A stretch of DNA of 20,482 nt from positions 1-20,482 of IMG/VR virus record IMGVR_UViG_3300017710_000075. One strand, written 5' to 3'. Below the pieces are notes generated by a model, which did no database searches, was not told the origin of the DNA, and was given only the letters and a program-made list of their open reading frames with translations. The DNA comes from a virus. This document shows, piece by piece, positions 1-8,050 of the stretch; within the stretch, counting starts at the first letter, position 1; the number at the start of each line of letters is the position of its first letter. The position numbers were made by a program, and so were the translations under genes.

Positions 1-162
1 GAAGTCAATGCACACAACAAAAAAGAGGCAAAAGAAAAAGCAGTAGAAGTTGCAAGAGATACTTATTTCAACGAGTTCGTAAGTGCTAAAGCAGATAAAA
101 ACGAATGGATAGAATGTGTAGGTAATTCTGATGAATTAGATACATATGATAGAATTAGGTAA
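1..162 (+). CDS. 3' end of an unidentified phage gene
   Basis: An open frame enters from the left edge in frame 1 and stops with TAA at 160-162, giving the last 53 residues of a protein. The visible part is charged and lysine/glutamate-rich at first, then acidic, and ends in DTYDRIR. No family is recognised. A portal protein is the usual neighbour upstream of a prohead protease. The terminator that follows makes this gene the end of its own transcript, so it may not belong to the capsid operon. The start lies outside the window. Confidence 0.6.
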   Translation, partial: EVNAHNKKEAKEKAVEVARDTYFNEFVSAKADKNEWIECVGNSDELDTYDRIR

Positions 163-185
163 TTCTAAAACTTTATAATAACAAG

Positions 186-217
186 AAAGAGTCATAGCAA
201 TATGGCTCTTTTTTTTT
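186..217 (+). terminator. Rho-independent terminator
   Basis: A 9-bp stem (188-196 with 201-209, one G-U pair) closes a GCAA tetraloop and is followed at once by a run of eight T, a textbook intrinsic terminator. It ends transcription of the gene stopping at 162 and separates it from the capsid operon. A closely similar hairpin occurs at 18353-18380. Confidence 0.85.
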
Positions 218-224
218 ATTGGTA

Positions 225-254
225 TTGTATAAACACCTAGTTTCAGGTTAAAAT
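225..254 (+). promoter_or_regulatory. possible promoter for the capsid operon
   Basis: TTGTAT (225-230) and TAAAAT (249-254) are 18 bp apart, just after the terminator and about 27 bp before the protease start. The -10 matches the sigma-70 consensus at 5 of 6 positions, but the -35 is poor. The location is right for the promoter of the long structural operon; the call rests on sequence resemblance only. Confidence 0.35.
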
Positions 255-281
255 GAATTAAATTTTACTTGACAGGTGATT

Positions 282-950
282 ATGGAAACTGAATATATTG
301 ATAATGAATTTGACAACTTAGATATGCCTTGTGAATTCAAGGAAATAGATCAAGATGATGATGGCTCGTTTGAGGGTTACGCATCAGTATTTAATAACAA
401 AGACTTAGGTAATGATGTTATTAGAAGAGGAGCATTTTTAGAATCTATATCAGAGAGATCACCTAAAGGAGTTAAACTACTCTACCAACATAAATCAGAT
501 GAACCTATTGGAGTTATTGACTCCTTAGAAGAAGATAGCAAAGGATTGAAGATCAAAGGTAGACTAGCAATGGGTACTCAGAAAGGCAAGGAAGTCTTTG
601 AACTCATGAAAATGGGCGCATTAGATTCTATGTCAATAGGCTACAGGTTGAAACCTGATGGCTATAAATATGACCCTAAAGAGAAAAGAAGAATTATTAA
701 GTCAGTCGACTTAATGGAAATATCATTGGTAACATTTCCAATGAATCCAAAGGCTAAAGTGACTAAGGTCAAACTAGCTCAAATGAATGTTAGAGAAATA
801 GAACACTACTTGCGTGATGCAGGTGGAATGTCTATGGCTCTTGCTAAACAAAGTGCAAATATACTATACAAATCTTTTAATCATGGGATTGAAGATCAGC
901 GTGATGTTGTGGATAGCGTTGAGCATTTAATTAATATTATTAAAACATAA
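282..950 (+). CDS. HK97-family prohead protease
   Basis: This is the capsid maturation serine protease (peptidase family S78/U35). It cleaves the N-terminal scaffold part of the major capsid protein inside the prohead. The 222-residue protein shows the family landmarks: an EGYASVFN-type strand near residue 31, the catalytic His in LLYQH (His70), the nucleophile Ser in DSMSIGY (Ser118), and the strand VDLMEISLVTFPMNP (143-155) that ends the protease core. A short helical tail follows. The ATG at 282 is preferred over an in-frame GTG at 276, because AGGTGAT at 274-280 is a perfect anti-SD match and contains that GTG. The capsid gene follows after 10 bp, as is normal for this pair. Confidence 0.92.
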   Translation: METEYIDNEFDNLDMPCEFKEIDQDDDGSFEGYASVFNNKDLGNDVIRRGAFLESISERSPKGVKLLYQHKSDEPIGVIDSLEEDSKGLKIKGRLAMGTQKGKEVFELMKMGALDSMSIGYRLKPDGYKYDPKEKRRIIKSVDLMEISLVTFPMNPKAKVTKVKLAQMNVREIEHYLRDAGGMSMALAKQSANILYKSFNHGIEDQRDVVDSVEHLINIIKT

Positions 951-960
951 GAGGTATTTT

Positions 961-2175
961 ATGTCTGAAGAAATAAAAGATGTGATTAATGCTCTAGGTA
1001 AATCCTTTGAAGATTTCAAAGGTGAAAACCAAAAGAACATTGATGAGATCAAGAAAAATGGCGTTGCAGACCCATTACTTCAAGAAAAAGTGGACAAGTT
1101 AGCTGATGATGTTGCTGGTGCAGTTGAGCAAAAGCAAGATATTGAGTTACAAAAGAAAGCACTTGAAGATGCTACTGCAAAACTAGAAAAATTAGAAACT
1201 ACTTTAGCAAGACCTGAATTAGGCAAATCTGCTAAAGAAGTTGATGTTCAAATGAAAGCGTTTGGCGAGTATTTAAGAACTGGCAACAAACCTGAGTTAG
1301 AACAAAAAGCATTGTATGAATCTGATGATACTCTTGGTGGCTACTATGCGCCAACTGAGTATGTTAATGAGCTTATTAAGTCTGTTACAGAATTTTCTCC
1401 AATGCGTTCAATCGTTAAAGTTAGAAGTACAGATAAAAGAGGCATTGAAGTTCCTAAAAGAACTGGTCAATTCTCTGCATCTTGGGTCGCTGAGACTGCA
1501 ACTAGAAGTGAAACAACTGGATATACCACTGGTTTGCTATCTATTGATGCTCATGAAGTCTATGCTTTGGTTGATATTTCTCAAGCAATGCTAGAAGATT
1601 CTGCATTTAACATGGAATCAGAAATGGCTACTGAGTTTGCTGAACAATTTGCAGTTGCAGAGGGAACAGCAATAGTATCAGGTGATGGTATTGGTAAACC
1701 TTATGGAATTACTGATAGCTCACAAGGTGTTGGTGCAACTAACACTGGTGCTGGTACTGCACTTACAGCTAATGGTCTTTATGACTTGATCTATGCGATC
1801 AAATCAGACTATTTGAAAAACTCTAAATTTGTTATGAACAGAGGCACTTTTGCTAAAGTTCTACAATTAGAAGATACTGCTGGACAAAAAGTTTTCCATG
1901 TTGGATTAAACTTAGTTTCAGGCGCACCATCTACAATAGCTGGGTATACTTATGTATTAGCAAAAGATATGCCTGATGTTGGAGCAGGTGCAAAACCTAT
2001 TGCGTTTGGCGATTTCGCTAGAGCATACACATTAGTGGATAGAGTTAGCATGTCAATCATGCGTGACCCTTATTCTCAGGCTAATGTTGGCAACACTAGA
2101 TATCTAGCTCGTAGAAGAGTTGGCGGTGCTGTGGTAAACGCTGAGGCAATTAGACTACAGAATGTTAGTGCATAG
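961..2175 (+). CDS. HK97-type major capsid protein
   Basis: This is the main shell subunit, 404 residues, of the HK97 gp5 fold family. Residues 1 to about 105 are a charged coiled-coil region (repeated KLADDVAG and KLEKLETT-type heptads), corresponding to the delta/scaffold domain removed by the protease encoded just upstream. The mature part begins around residues 110-125 and contains family-typical segments: GGYYAPTEYVNELI, the WVAE loop near residue 178, the MLEDSAFNMES helix, the SGDGIGKPYGI segment, and a C-terminal domain with GDFARAYTLVDR followed by RRRVGG. Start: GAGGT lies 5 bp upstream of ATG. Expression is expected to be high. The exact cleavage site cannot be read from sequence alone. 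Confidence 0.95.
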   Translation: MSEEIKDVINALGKSFEDFKGENQKNIDEIKKNGVADPLLQEKVDKLADDVAGAVEQKQDIELQKKALEDATAKLEKLETTLARPELGKSAKEVDVQMKAFGEYLRTGNKPELEQKALYESDDTLGGYYAPTEYVNELIKSVTEFSPMRSIVKVRSTDKRGIEVPKRTGQFSASWVAETATRSETTGYTTGLLSIDAHEVYALVDISQAMLEDSAFNMESEMATEFAEQFAVAEGTAIVSGDGIGKPYGITDSSQGVGATNTGAGTALTANGLYDLIYAIKSDYLKNSKFVMNRGTFAKVLQLEDTAGQKVFHVGLNLVSGAPSTIAGYTYVLAKDMPDVGAGAKPIAFGDFARAYTLVDRVSMSIMRDPYSQANVGNTRYLARRRVGGAVVNAEAIRLQNVSA

Positions 2176-2183
2176 GAGATAAT

Positions 2184-2615
2184 ATGAGAGATATTTCAAA
2201 TAATACTAAAGCAGTGACTTGTCAAGATGCTAAGGTTTTTACAGCAGATGCTAATGGAACTACAGTAGACAGACAAGGTTTTGAATCTGTTATGTTTGTT
2301 GTTAATAGTGGTATCGAGGGAGATACATTATCAGGGTCAGTGAAGTTTGATTTCATTCTTCAAGAGTCTACTGATGATTCTACTTTTACTGCTGTGACTT
2401 CAAGCACAAGTGTCACTGAGGGCAGTGTTGATTCTAATGGTATATTCCTAACTTTAGATGCGAATGGAGAAACTCCTCAAACATCAGCAATAGGTTATAT
2501 CGGTGGGTCAAGATATGTCAGAGTGAAAATTGATGCTACAGGTACTCACAGTAATGGAACGCCAATAAGTGTTCAAGGTATACTTGGTAATCCTGTTGAC
2601 TCAACAGATGCTTAA
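2184..2615 (+). CDS. probable capsid decoration or head protein
   Basis: A 143-residue, acidic, beta-rich protein directly follows the major capsid gene (8-bp gap, AGGAGAT ribosome binding site). It has the pattern FDFILQESTDDSTFTAV followed by GGSRYVRVKID, which is common in small beta-sandwich proteins encoded next to HK97-type capsid genes. Such proteins usually decorate or stabilise the shell or contribute to its surface. The position supports a head role; the biochemical function is inferred. No signal peptide, membrane segment or catalytic motif is visible. Confidence 0.6.
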   Translation: MRDISNNTKAVTCQDAKVFTADANGTTVDRQGFESVMFVVNSGIEGDTLSGSVKFDFILQESTDDSTFTAVTSSTSVTEGSVDSNGIFLTLDANGETPQTSAIGYIGGSRYVRVKIDATGTHSNGTPISVQGILGNPVDSTDA

Positions 2616-2618
2616 ATA

Positions 2619-2689
2619 GCAACTTAGGTTGCATTGGTGAGAGGTTAGGTTTACCTTATATTTGGTAGCTCGTTTCCCTAGCCTCTCAC
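2619..2689 (+). promoter_or_regulatory. two consecutive intergenic RNA hairpins
   Basis: The 103-bp gap between two head genes holds two inverted repeats. The first is GCAAC (2619-2623) with GTTGC (2628-2632). The second is a 13-bp stem, 2637-2649 with 2677-2689, perfect except for one G-U pair, enclosing a smaller TACC/GGTA stem (2652-2655, 2664-2667). No T-run follows, so a simple intrinsic terminator is unlikely. An RNA processing site, a partial attenuator, or a stability element protecting the capsid/decoration message is more plausible. Confidence 0.6.
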
Positions 2690-2718
2690 TTAGTAATCAA
2701 ATTTTAATAGAGGTAATT

Positions 2719-2964
2719 ATGCAAATAAAAATAACACAAAATGTTTTTGGTAGTATTAATGCAAGTGGAAATGCAACCAAAGAATACAAGGTTGATGAAA
2801 TTGTTAACTGTAAAGAAGATTGGCAGAAAAGTATGGCTCAGTCATTTCTTGATGCTAACTTTGCTATTGAAGTAAAAGTTTCTGAACCTGAATCTAAAAA
2901 AGTAGTTGTAAAAGAAAAGAAAGCTACAAAAACAACCAAAAAGAAAACTTCTAAGAAGAAATAA
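2719..2964 (+). CDS. small lysine-rich head-region protein, unknown function
   Basis: An 81-residue protein. A compact N-terminal part (residues 1-52, ending in a helix QKSMAQSFLDANFAIEV) is followed by a disordered, strongly basic tail of mostly Lys, Thr and Val. The ATG at 2719 is chosen because GAGGT lies 5 bp upstream; longer in-frame versions would start in the preceding hairpin. Small proteins with a Lys/Glu-rich tail are common just after capsid genes, but no function is recognised. The basic tail could contact DNA or the acidic decoration protein (inference). Confidence 0.6.
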   Translation: MQIKITQNVFGSINASGNATKEYKVDEIVNCKEDWQKSMAQSFLDANFAIEVKVSEPESKKVVVKEKKATKTTKKKTSKKK

Positions 2965-2967
2965 ATT

Positions 2968-3561
2968 ATGGCTCGTTCCATTGGTTCAACTTTCCTTTCA
3001 CAGCTAAATAGTTCAGAAATAAGACCTTTCTATGCTATTAAGATGTATTTTTCCAGTGGAACATTACTACTGAATACCACTTATAATGACCTAGTTATTG
3101 GTGGTAATACTTACCTAGCATCAGGTCATATACTAGATATTTCTGCTATCAGTGAATCTTCAGATACAAGAGCAGTAGGAATGAATATATCTCTAAACAG
3201 TATAGATTCATCAATACTATCTGCTGGTTTAACAGAAGATACTGCTGGAATGGTAGTTGAAGTTTATTTTGGAGTTCTAACCACCACAAGTAACGCAGAT
3301 GCGATTGTTGATACTCCATATAAGATATTTGAGGGTTTTATAGATACAATGGTGTTAAATGAAGATGGTCAAAATTCTACATTAAAGTTTTCTATTGAAA
3401 ATAAATTAATTACACTAGAAAGACCTACTGATAGAAGATTTACAGATCAAGATCAACAAGAACTATTCCCAAATGATAAAGGTTGTGAGTTTGTAACATC
3501 ATTACAAGATAAAAGCGTTGCATGGGGTGCAGGTGTAGAGATACCAGCTAAAACAACATAA
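2968..3561 (+). CDS. DUF2163-type baseplate/tail protein (GTA gp13-like)
   Basis: A 197-residue protein resembling the DUF2163 tail proteins of alphaproteobacterial phages and gene transfer agents, which form part of the tail tip hub. Visible landmarks are an N-terminal segment on sample attachment (RPFYAIKMYFSSGT), a middle beta-domain ending in KIFEGFIDTM, the segment ENKLITLERPTDRRFTDQDQ, and the C-terminal FPNDKGCEFVTSLQDKSVAWG, which matches the conserved end of the family. It starts 4 bp after the previous stop, with only a weak purine-rich ribosome site. In related phages this gene is usually downstream of the tape measure; here it follows the capsid block. Confidence 0.78.
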   Translation: MARSIGSTFLSQLNSSEIRPFYAIKMYFSSGTLLLNTTYNDLVIGGNTYLASGHILDISAISESSDTRAVGMNISLNSIDSSILSAGLTEDTAGMVVEVYFGVLTTTSNADAIVDTPYKIFEGFIDTMVLNEDGQNSTLKFSIENKLITLERPTDRRFTDQDQQELFPNDKGCEFVTSLQDKSVAWGAGVEIPAKTT

Positions 3562-3564
3562 GTT

Positions 3565-3981
3565 ATGACAACAGAAATAGAAGAAGTCGTAAATTTTTAT
3601 CAAAGTTTTGATAAATACAAACATCTAAAGAAAAAGTTACTAAGGAATCACCTTACCAAGTCTTTTGAATACAAACAATATAAGATACACAGGAAAGATA
3701 ATAAGATAGTTGCATTTACTAACTGGATTTTTTTAAGCAAAGAGCATGAAGATCACTTTGAAAATTATGGTCAAATATTAAATCATTTTTGGAACTCAGG
3801 AGATAGATGCTGGATAATAGACTCTGTATCAGATGATAGTTATTTTAATATGGTTTATGATTGGGCTAAGAGATATTTTGGTAAAGAATTACAACTTGAT
3901 TCTGTATCTTGGTTAAAAGTTAGTGATAATTATAAAGTGAACAGTATACATAAAAAATACAACAGACAGGAATATAGGTAA
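3565..3981 (+). CDS. HlyC-like toxin-activating lysine acyltransferase
   Basis: A 138-residue protein resembling the RTX-toxin acyltransferases (HlyC family), which move a fatty acyl group from acyl-ACP to lysine side chains of a target protein. Visible matches are a His near the N-terminus (His20, corresponding to catalytic His23 of HlyC), the strand KIVAFTNWIFLS (cf. PVAYCSWANLS in HlyC), and the core WNSGDRCWIIDSV (76-88, cf. the HlyC segment WTSGDRKWFIDWI), with Asp86 at the place of the second catalytic residue. It lacks the APFG sequence after the Asp. No RTX toxin is encoded nearby, so the substrate may be a tail protein (inference). The gene lies between the DUF2163 and tail-tip genes, 3 bp after one and overlapping the other by one base (TAATG). 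The slot often carries an NlpC/P60-type peptidase. Confidence 0.72.
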   Translation: MTTEIEEVVNFYQSFDKYKHLKKKLLRNHLTKSFEYKQYKIHRKDNKIVAFTNWIFLSKEHEDHFENYGQILNHFWNSGDRCWIIDSVSDDSYFNMVYDWAKRYFGKELQLDSVSWLKVSDNYKVNSIHKKYNRQEYR

Positions 3982-6905
3982 TGGGAAGTAGTGTAAATAG
4001 TTTAATTAGTGTAATAACAATGATAGTTGTTGCTACTTTTTCACCGCAACTTGCCTTTACTATGGCAGGTTTAAAGGCAGGAGCTATTATTTTAGCTACT
4101 GTTGTTATTGGGTCTGCATTATCAGTGCAACCTAGAGCAAGAAATTCATCTCTACAACAAAGGTCATATCAAGCACAAACATCTAACAGATCATTAATGA
4201 TAAGGCAACCTATCATGGCAAGAGATATGGTTTATGGAACTACTAAAAAATCAGGTGGTTTATTGTTTATGGAAGTTTCAGATAACAATAAATATTTGCA
4301 CATGGTAGTTCAGGTAGCTGGTCACGAGATAGAAGAGTTTACCAAGTTATATTTTAATGATGAAGAGTTGACAATATCTTCTAGTGGCAATGATTCTAAT
4401 GGAATCGCTAGATATAATGTTACATCACCAAGCACATATTCTTCAGATTCAATATATGAAGATGGCAGAAAGACTGTTAGATTTAAACTACATAATGGCG
4501 CAGATACTCAGTTAGCAGATGCAGACTTAGTAGCTGAAACTTCAAAATGGACAACTTCTCATAGATTACAAGGTATAGCATACATTTATTGTAGAATTGC
4601 ATATGACCCTGATGTATTCCCAAATGGATTACCTAACATTAGTGCTGAAATAAAAGGTAAAAAAGTATTAGACTTTAGAACTGGCTCAACTGCATTTTCT
4701 GCAAATCCAGCATTATGTCTTTATGATTATTTTACTGATACAAGAATTGGTCTAGGCGTTGATACCTCTAATATAGATACTACTTCTTTTACTACTTTAG
4801 CTAATGTTTGTGATGAGAATGTTACCTTGTCAGGTGGTGGAACTGAGAAAAGATATGAATGTCATGGCATAGTTTATTCAGACATAGCTCCTATGGAAAT
4901 ACTTGATAATATTTTAACTTCTTTTGTAGGTGCATTATCGTATTCTAATGGGAAATTTATTATAAAAGGTGGTCAGTATGTATCTCCTAGTATCACCCTA
5001 ACTGAAGATGAAATGATAGGCACAATGAATTTAGCTACTAAACAATCGAGAAAAGATACTTTCAACACTGTTAAGGGATTGTTTACATCTAATGAAACCA
5101 GTTGGCAACCCACAGATTATCCTATGGTTACAAGTTCTAGTTTAGTAGAAGATGATGGAGAAACTATTTATGCAGATATAGATTTACCTTTTACAAAGTC
5201 CAGTGCTATGGCTCAAAGACTAGGCAAGATAGTTCTTTTCAAAAACAGGCAACAAATACAACTTACTTGTAAAGTAAATATGAAAGGTTTTAGTTTACAA
5301 GTTGGTGATACAGTTAATATTACCAATACTAGACTTGGATTTACTAATAAAGTTTTTGAAGTATCAGACTGGTCTTTCGTTATGAGTCCACAAGATGTTG
5401 GTATTAATTTATCTTTAAAAGAAACAGCATCATCAGTATATACTTGGAACGCAGAAGAAAAAGACTTTTCATTAGATAATACAACCCTGCCAAGAGCAAC
5501 AGATGTTTCTCCACCTAGCATAACCGCAACAGATGAATTAAGAGCCTATGCAGAAACACCTTTAGCTGTTCTTATTGTTACTTGTTCATCTAATCAAGGT
5601 ACAACCAATGAATTTGAAGTAGAGGCACAAAATACTAATGATGCTAGTGGTCAATTTATTAATTTAGGAAAATCTCGTGGAAATATATTTGAACTAGTTA
5701 ATGCTCAAGATGGTGCTATTTACAATATTAGAGCAAGATCAGTAAATGCTTTTAATGTTTATTCTTCATATACAACAGTTCAACATACTGTAATTGGTAA
5801 GACTGCTCCACCAAGTGATGTGAGTGATTTTTCAGTTAACATTATTAATGGTCAAGCAGAGTTGTCTTGGACACCAGTATCAGACTTGGATTTAAGTCAT
5901 TATGTTGTTAGACATACATCAGATACAACAAGTGCTACTTTTGAAGAGGGTCAGATATTAGCTCAAAAGGTATCTAAACCTGCCTCTACTGTATCATTAC
6001 CAGCAAAAACTGGAACATATATGATAAAAGCAGTAGATGTACTAGGCATATCAAGTTTAAATTCTACAAAGTCAGCAGTTATTTTGAATCAAATTGATTA
6101 TAACTTTAATGTTGTGCAAACCTCTACTCAATCTCCTAATTTTAGTGCAGGTACTAAATCAGATGTAGAGGTGTTTACAAGAGAGGGTGTTAATTATCTA
6201 CAACTCTTAACAGGAGAGTTATTTGATGATGCTAGTGGTAACTTTGATGCTCAGTCAGGCAACTTTGATGATGGTGGTAGTACAGCAGACAATGTAGAGG
6301 GTACTTATGATTTCCCAATAATAGATACAGGTGGCATTTATACCTCAAGAGTAACAGTAAATTTAGGGTTCAATAGATTTGACCCAACAAGTTTATTTGA
6401 TAGTTTTGGTGGTAATTTTGATGCGAGAGAGGGTCTTTTTGATGGTTCTTATACAGAATTTGATGATGTAAATGTTCAAATGTTAATATCAACTAGCAAT
6501 GACAATTCTTCTTATACTGATTATAGAAATTATGTTTTAGGAGATTATAAGGCTAGATATATAAAACTAAGAGCAAAATTAACAACTACAAATGTTACCT
6601 CTGCACCAGCTATCCATACTTTATCTGCAACAGTAGACATGCCTGATAGAGTTTATGGAGAGGGAGATATAGCCAGTGGAACAAGTAGTAGTGGGAAAGC
6701 AATTACTTATTCTCCAGCATTTAAGTCAGTACAAGCACTGGGTATAACAGTTAGTAACTTAGATCAGAATGAGCATTATGTAATTAGCAATAAATCAGCA
6801 TCAGGATTTACGATAACTTTTTATCAAGGAAGTGGAACTGGTAATGTTGTAGATAGAACTTTTGACTATCAAGCTAAAGGTTATGGATATCTTGAAAGCA
6901 GTTAA
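3981..6905 (+). CDS. J-like tail tip / central fibre host-specificity protein
   Basis: A 974-residue protein forming the tip of a siphovirus tail, where it contacts the host and the baseplate hub. Residues 4-47 contain two hydrophobic helices, seen in many marine relatives. Residues about 70-500 form the hub-like region, with family-like segments RQPIMARDMVYGTTKKSG, AYIYCRIAYDPDVFPNGLP and ALCLYDYFTDTRIGLG. Two fibronectin-III-like domains follow (about 510-605 and 608-700). The C-terminal region (about 715-974) has beta-sandwich character and contains FD-rich repeats of the type FDDASGNFD near 747 and 806. The start codon overlaps the previous stop (TAATG), implying coupled translation. The downstream genes are adhesion proteins, consistent with a host-recognition block. 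Confidence 0.85.
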   Translation: MGSSVNSLISVITMIVVATFSPQLAFTMAGLKAGAIILATVVIGSALSVQPRARNSSLQQRSYQAQTSNRSLMIRQPIMARDMVYGTTKKSGGLLFMEVSDNNKYLHMVVQVAGHEIEEFTKLYFNDEELTISSSGNDSNGIARYNVTSPSTYSSDSIYEDGRKTVRFKLHNGADTQLADADLVAETSKWTTSHRLQGIAYIYCRIAYDPDVFPNGLPNISAEIKGKKVLDFRTGSTAFSANPALCLYDYFTDTRIGLGVDTSNIDTTSFTTLANVCDENVTLSGGGTEKRYECHGIVYSDIAPMEILDNILTSFVGALSYSNGKFIIKGGQYVSPSITLTEDEMIGTMNLATKQSRKDTFNTVKGLFTSNETSWQPTDYPMVTSSSLVEDDGETIYADIDLPFTKSSAMAQRLGKIVLFKNRQQIQLTCKVNMKGFSLQVGDTVNITNTRLGFTNKVFEVSDWSFVMSPQDVGINLSLKETASSVYTWNAEEKDFSLDNTTLPRATDVSPPSITATDELRAYAETPLAVLIVTCSSNQGTTNEFEVEAQNTNDASGQFINLGKSRGNIFELVNAQDGAIYNIRARSVNAFNVYSSYTTVQHTVIGKTAPPSDVSDFSVNIINGQAELSWTPVSDLDLSHYVVRHTSDTTSATFEEGQILAQKVSKPASTVSLPAKTGTYMIKAVDVLGISSLNSTKSAVILNQIDYNFNVVQTSTQSPNFSAGTKSDVEVFTREGVNYLQLLTGELFDDASGNFDAQSGNFDDGGSTADNVEGTYDFPIIDTGGIYTSRVTVNLGFNRFDPTSLFDSFGGNFDAREGLFDGSYTEFDDVNVQMLISTSNDNSSYTDYRNYVLGDYKARYIKLRAKLTTTNVTSAPAIHTLSATVDMPDRVYGEGDIASGTSSSGKAITYSPAFKSVQALGITVSNLDQNEHYVISNKSASGFTITFYQGSGTGNVVDRTFDYQAKGYGYLESS

Positions 6906-6947
6906 TCAATATGAGAGAATGAAACAACTTATGGAGTTTATAGATAG

Positions 6948-8042
6948 ATGAGTCAACACGATTATGATATAGCCAATCAGACATTTCCTAACACGAGGTC
7001 TGATTTGAATCTTGCACTCAAAGCATTAGCAAGTACATCAAGTGGAACATCAGCACCCTCAACTACTTATGCGAATCAACTGTGGTACGACTCTGCAAAC
7101 AATCTTCTTTATATAAGAAATGAAGATAATGATGCCAATATTTTAATTATGGCGCTAGATCAATCTAATGATACTGTTGAATATTTCAAAGCTGATTCTA
7201 TCAGAACAGCATTAATCGAGTTCACAGATGGTGATGATGCTCTTAGTATTGCAGATGGTGGTGCTATAACTACATCAGGCAATCTATCTATTGGTGGTTC
7301 TAATAACGAATTAAGACTTTATGAGGGTGCTAATTATGTAGGATTTGAGTCACCAGCATTAACTGGAGATCAAATTTGGGTTCTACCAAGTGCTGATGGC
7401 TCGGCTGGTCAAGTATTAAAAACAAATGGAAGTGGAACTTTAAGTTTCGTAGACCAATCAACAAACACAAATCCAACAGTAAGTTCAATTTCTCCAAGTA
7501 CGATTACTAACAGTGCAACAAATATAACGATAACAGGTAGCCAGTTCGTAAGTGTTCCACAGGTAGAGGCAATCTCATCAACAGGTGCTATTACTTCTGC
7601 TAATTCAGTAACATTTACTAATGCGACAACTCTTGTTGCAAACTTCACTCTAACAACTGATGGCACATATTTTTTAAGAATAGAAAACAATGATGGATTA
7701 GCTGTTAGATCAAGTTCAGCATTGCTCACAGTTTCAGATGCTCCCACATGGAATACTGCATCAGGAACACTTGGTACTTTTTCTGCTGGTGGAAGTGTAT
7801 CAGCAACAATATCTGCATCAGGAGATTCAACTATTGCATACTCAATCGTTAGTGGCTCATTAGCTGGTGGTTTATCTTTAAATACATCAACAGGTGCGAT
7901 TACAGGTACAGAAAGTGGGGCGAGTGCAACTACAACCTATACCTTTACAGCTCGTGCCACAGATGCAGAGAGTCAAACAGCAGACAGAAGTTTCAGTATA
8001 ACAATCGAGGTTGGTATGCAAAACACAGGACAATTTAATTAG
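6948..8042 (+). CDS. tail fibre protein with IPT/TIG and Ig-like domains
   Basis: A 364-residue probable tail fibre or adhesion protein. The N-terminal 60 residues (FPNTRSDLNLALKALAST then NQLWYDSANNLLYIRNE) are a recurrent head of marine phage fibres and probably attach to the tail. Residues about 80-170 look like a beta-helical or repeat shaft. Residues 175-262 form an IPT/TIG-like Ig domain (PTVSSISPSTITNSATNITI at its start). Residues 265-357 resemble a putative Ig (He_PIG-type) domain, with GLSLNTSTGAITGT. Such domains usually bind surface polysaccharides. The ATG at 6948 is the first in frame. A GGAG at 6932 lies rather far upstream, so initiation may be modest. Confidence 0.78.
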   Translation: MSQHDYDIANQTFPNTRSDLNLALKALASTSSGTSAPSTTYANQLWYDSANNLLYIRNEDNDANILIMALDQSNDTVEYFKADSIRTALIEFTDGDDALSIADGGAITTSGNLSIGGSNNELRLYEGANYVGFESPALTGDQIWVLPSADGSAGQVLKTNGSGTLSFVDQSTNTNPTVSSISPSTITNSATNITITGSQFVSVPQVEAISSTGAITSANSVTFTNATTLVANFTLTTDGTYFLRIENNDGLAVRSSSALLTVSDAPTWNTASGTLGTFSAGGSVSATISASGDSTIAYSIVSGSLAGGLSLNTSTGAITGTESGASATTTYTFTARATDAESQTADRSFSITIEVGMQNTGQFN

Positions 8043-8050
8043 AGAATATT

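Noticed and set aside
269-299. Consensus TTGACA at 269-274 as a -35 box
   Set aside because: The only -10-like sequence (TATATT at 294) is 19 bp away and inside the protease gene, so the start would lie within the coding region. The A-G-G-T-G part is better explained as the ribosome site.
5213-5521. Open frame antisense to the tail tip gene
   Set aside because: It lies fully inside a well-supported gene on the other strand, with no ribosome site and unusual composition.
7409-7747. Open frame antisense to the fibre gene
   Set aside because: It is a shadow of the IPT/TIG-coding sequence with no independent start signal.
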